From Nitrospira sp. (GTDB lineage: Bacteria; Nitrospirota; Nitrospiria; Nitrospirales; Nitrospiraceae), in the NCBI GenBank assembly GCA_019636815.1, contig JAHBWT010000032.1:1-41971 (forward strand): DNA of 41,971 nucleotides, read 5' to 3'. The translations under genes were made by a program, and so were the position numbers. This document shows positions 41,693 to 41,971 of this stretch, in pieces (position 1 is the first letter of the stretch; every line of letters begins with the position of its first letter). A model generated the notes under the pieces. The model was not told the origin of the DNA, ran no database searches, and saw only the letters and a program-made list of their open reading frames with translations.

Positions 41693-41749
41693 ATGGTAGA
41701 AGGGATGGATTACAACGGAGTTATGGTGAAGTCAGGGCTTTGTTAACTC
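41693..41749 (-). promoter_or_regulatory. Pho-box-like promoter of the porin gene
   Basis: Minus-strand units GAGTTAA (41743-41749), GCCCTGA (41732-41738), ACCATAA (41721-41727) and GTTGTAA (41710-41716) lie at 11-bp steps. An 11-nt spacer and TACCAT (41693-41698) follow. The leader to the ATG is about 28 nt. The nearby second GTTAAC (41751-41756) is out of phase and not counted. Confidence 0.62.
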
Positions 41750-41836
41750 CGTTAACTCACCGGGGACGTGAGCTGCGGAAACGATATCGAGAGCGGGAAA
41801 CGGGTGGTGAGGAGGAATTGTTGAAGCGGTGTCTGT

Positions 41837-41875
41837 GTCCACGCCCACCTCATCGAGAGAGGGGCGGGCGTGGAC
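41837..41875 (-). terminator. Hairpin after the PEP-CTERM gene
   Basis: A 10-bp inverted repeat GTCCACGCCC (41837-41846) and GGGCGTGGAC (41866-41875) lies 29 bp downstream of the stop of the minus-strand partial gene. It lacks a U tract, so it is a stem that may end transcription only weakly or with help of Rho. Confidence 0.55.
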
Positions 41876-41904
41876 AAGCTGAAGGCAGGAACGCCAGACT
41901 GGTG

Positions 41905-41971
41905 TTAGGCAGCCACGGGAAGGGTGGTGGTGCGGCGGCGCCACCAGGTCCAGGACCCCATCCCGAAGAGG
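41905..41971 (-). CDS. C-terminus of a probable PEP-CTERM protein (5' part outside window)
   Basis: Minus-strand reading gives 21 final residues, LFGMGSWTWWRRR then TTTLPVAA and stop TAA (41905-41907). This looks like the end of a PEP-CTERM sorting signal: a hydrophobic Gly-rich end of a membrane helix followed by a cluster of arginines and a short tail. The diagnostic PEP motif would lie about 20 residues upstream, outside the window, so this is provisional. If correct it is a substrate for the XrtA exosortase at 9251-10888. It is followed by a hairpin at 41837-41875. Confidence 0.55.
   Translation of the reverse strand, partial: LFGMGSWTWWRRRTTTLPVAA

Noticed and set aside
1..41971. Insertion sequences, prophage, CRISPR array, tRNA or rRNA genes
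   Set aside because: I looked for transposase or integrase motifs, regularly spaced 25-40 bp repeats and tRNA-like ends and saw none. The only regular repeats are the 11-bp promoter units.

Overview
The window looks like a chromosomal segment of a Gram-negative, exopolysaccharide-producing bacterium, probably of the Nitrospira type. That placement is an inference from gene content: a complete XrtA/PEP-CTERM polysaccharide cluster, an outer-membrane porin, lipoproteins, and a phosphate-starvation block of unusual composition. Nothing in the sequence fixes the species. Genes are dense and GC-rich. I see no tRNA, rRNA, insertion sequence, CRISPR array or prophage. REGION 1 (1-21534, all minus strand) is an extracellular polysaccharide locus in three head-to-tail transcription units. 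The unit starting at 21534 encodes a MurJ/Wzx-type flippase, an O-antigen-ligase/polymerase-type membrane protein, two GT4 glycosyltransferases, an FkbM methyltransferase, a WcaF-like acetyltransferase and a class I methyltransferase. The unit starting near 14106 encodes a GT2 and a WbuB-like GT4 glycosyltransferase and a secreted hyaluronidase-like TIM-barrel protein. The unit starting at 10888 encodes the XrtA exosortase fused to EpsI, a WecA-like initiating phosphoglycosyltransferase, the PrsT TPR lipoprotein, the Wza-like export protein, an outer-membrane barrel, the Wzz-like chain-length protein, a BY-kinase and the XrtA-associated AAA ATPase, which runs off the left edge. Each unit is preceded by the same promoter-like arrangement: three half sites at 11-bp steps followed, 32-33 bp later, by TACACT or TAGACT. 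REGION 2 (21855-27135, plus strand) holds a large lipoprotein (degenerate NodB-like part plus SGNH esterase), a PhoB-type response regulator, a small BamE-like lipoprotein, a DksA/TraR-type zinc-finger protein, a hypothetical protein and a 75-residue zinc-ribbon protein. REGION 3 (27321-41658) is a phosphate-acquisition block: Tat-exported PhoX phosphatase, an RMD1/DUF155 membrane protein, polyphosphate kinase 1, an internally shortened 5'-nucleotidase, an atypical response regulator lacking the receiver aspartate, a PstS-like binding protein with a lipoprotein partner, and an OprO/OprP-type porin. Smaller genes lie between them (orphan HigA, HELHH lipoprotein, PepSY protein, truncated CBS protein, a 31-residue membrane peptide). 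Five promoters (both response regulators, ppk, pstS, porin) share Pho-box-like 7-bp units repeated every 11 bp, with the last unit ending 11-12 nt before a TAnnnT -10 hexamer. A longer six-unit array lies between phoX and the RMD1 gene. At the right edge (41905-41971, minus) is the C-terminus of a protein that resembles a PEP-CTERM sorting signal, a plausible substrate for the XrtA of region 1. Taken together the window couples envelope polysaccharide production and protein sorting to phosphate scavenging. The EPS promoter repeats and the Pho boxes both have 11-bp periodicity typical of OmpR/PhoB-family binding, so a shared regulator is possible but unproven.
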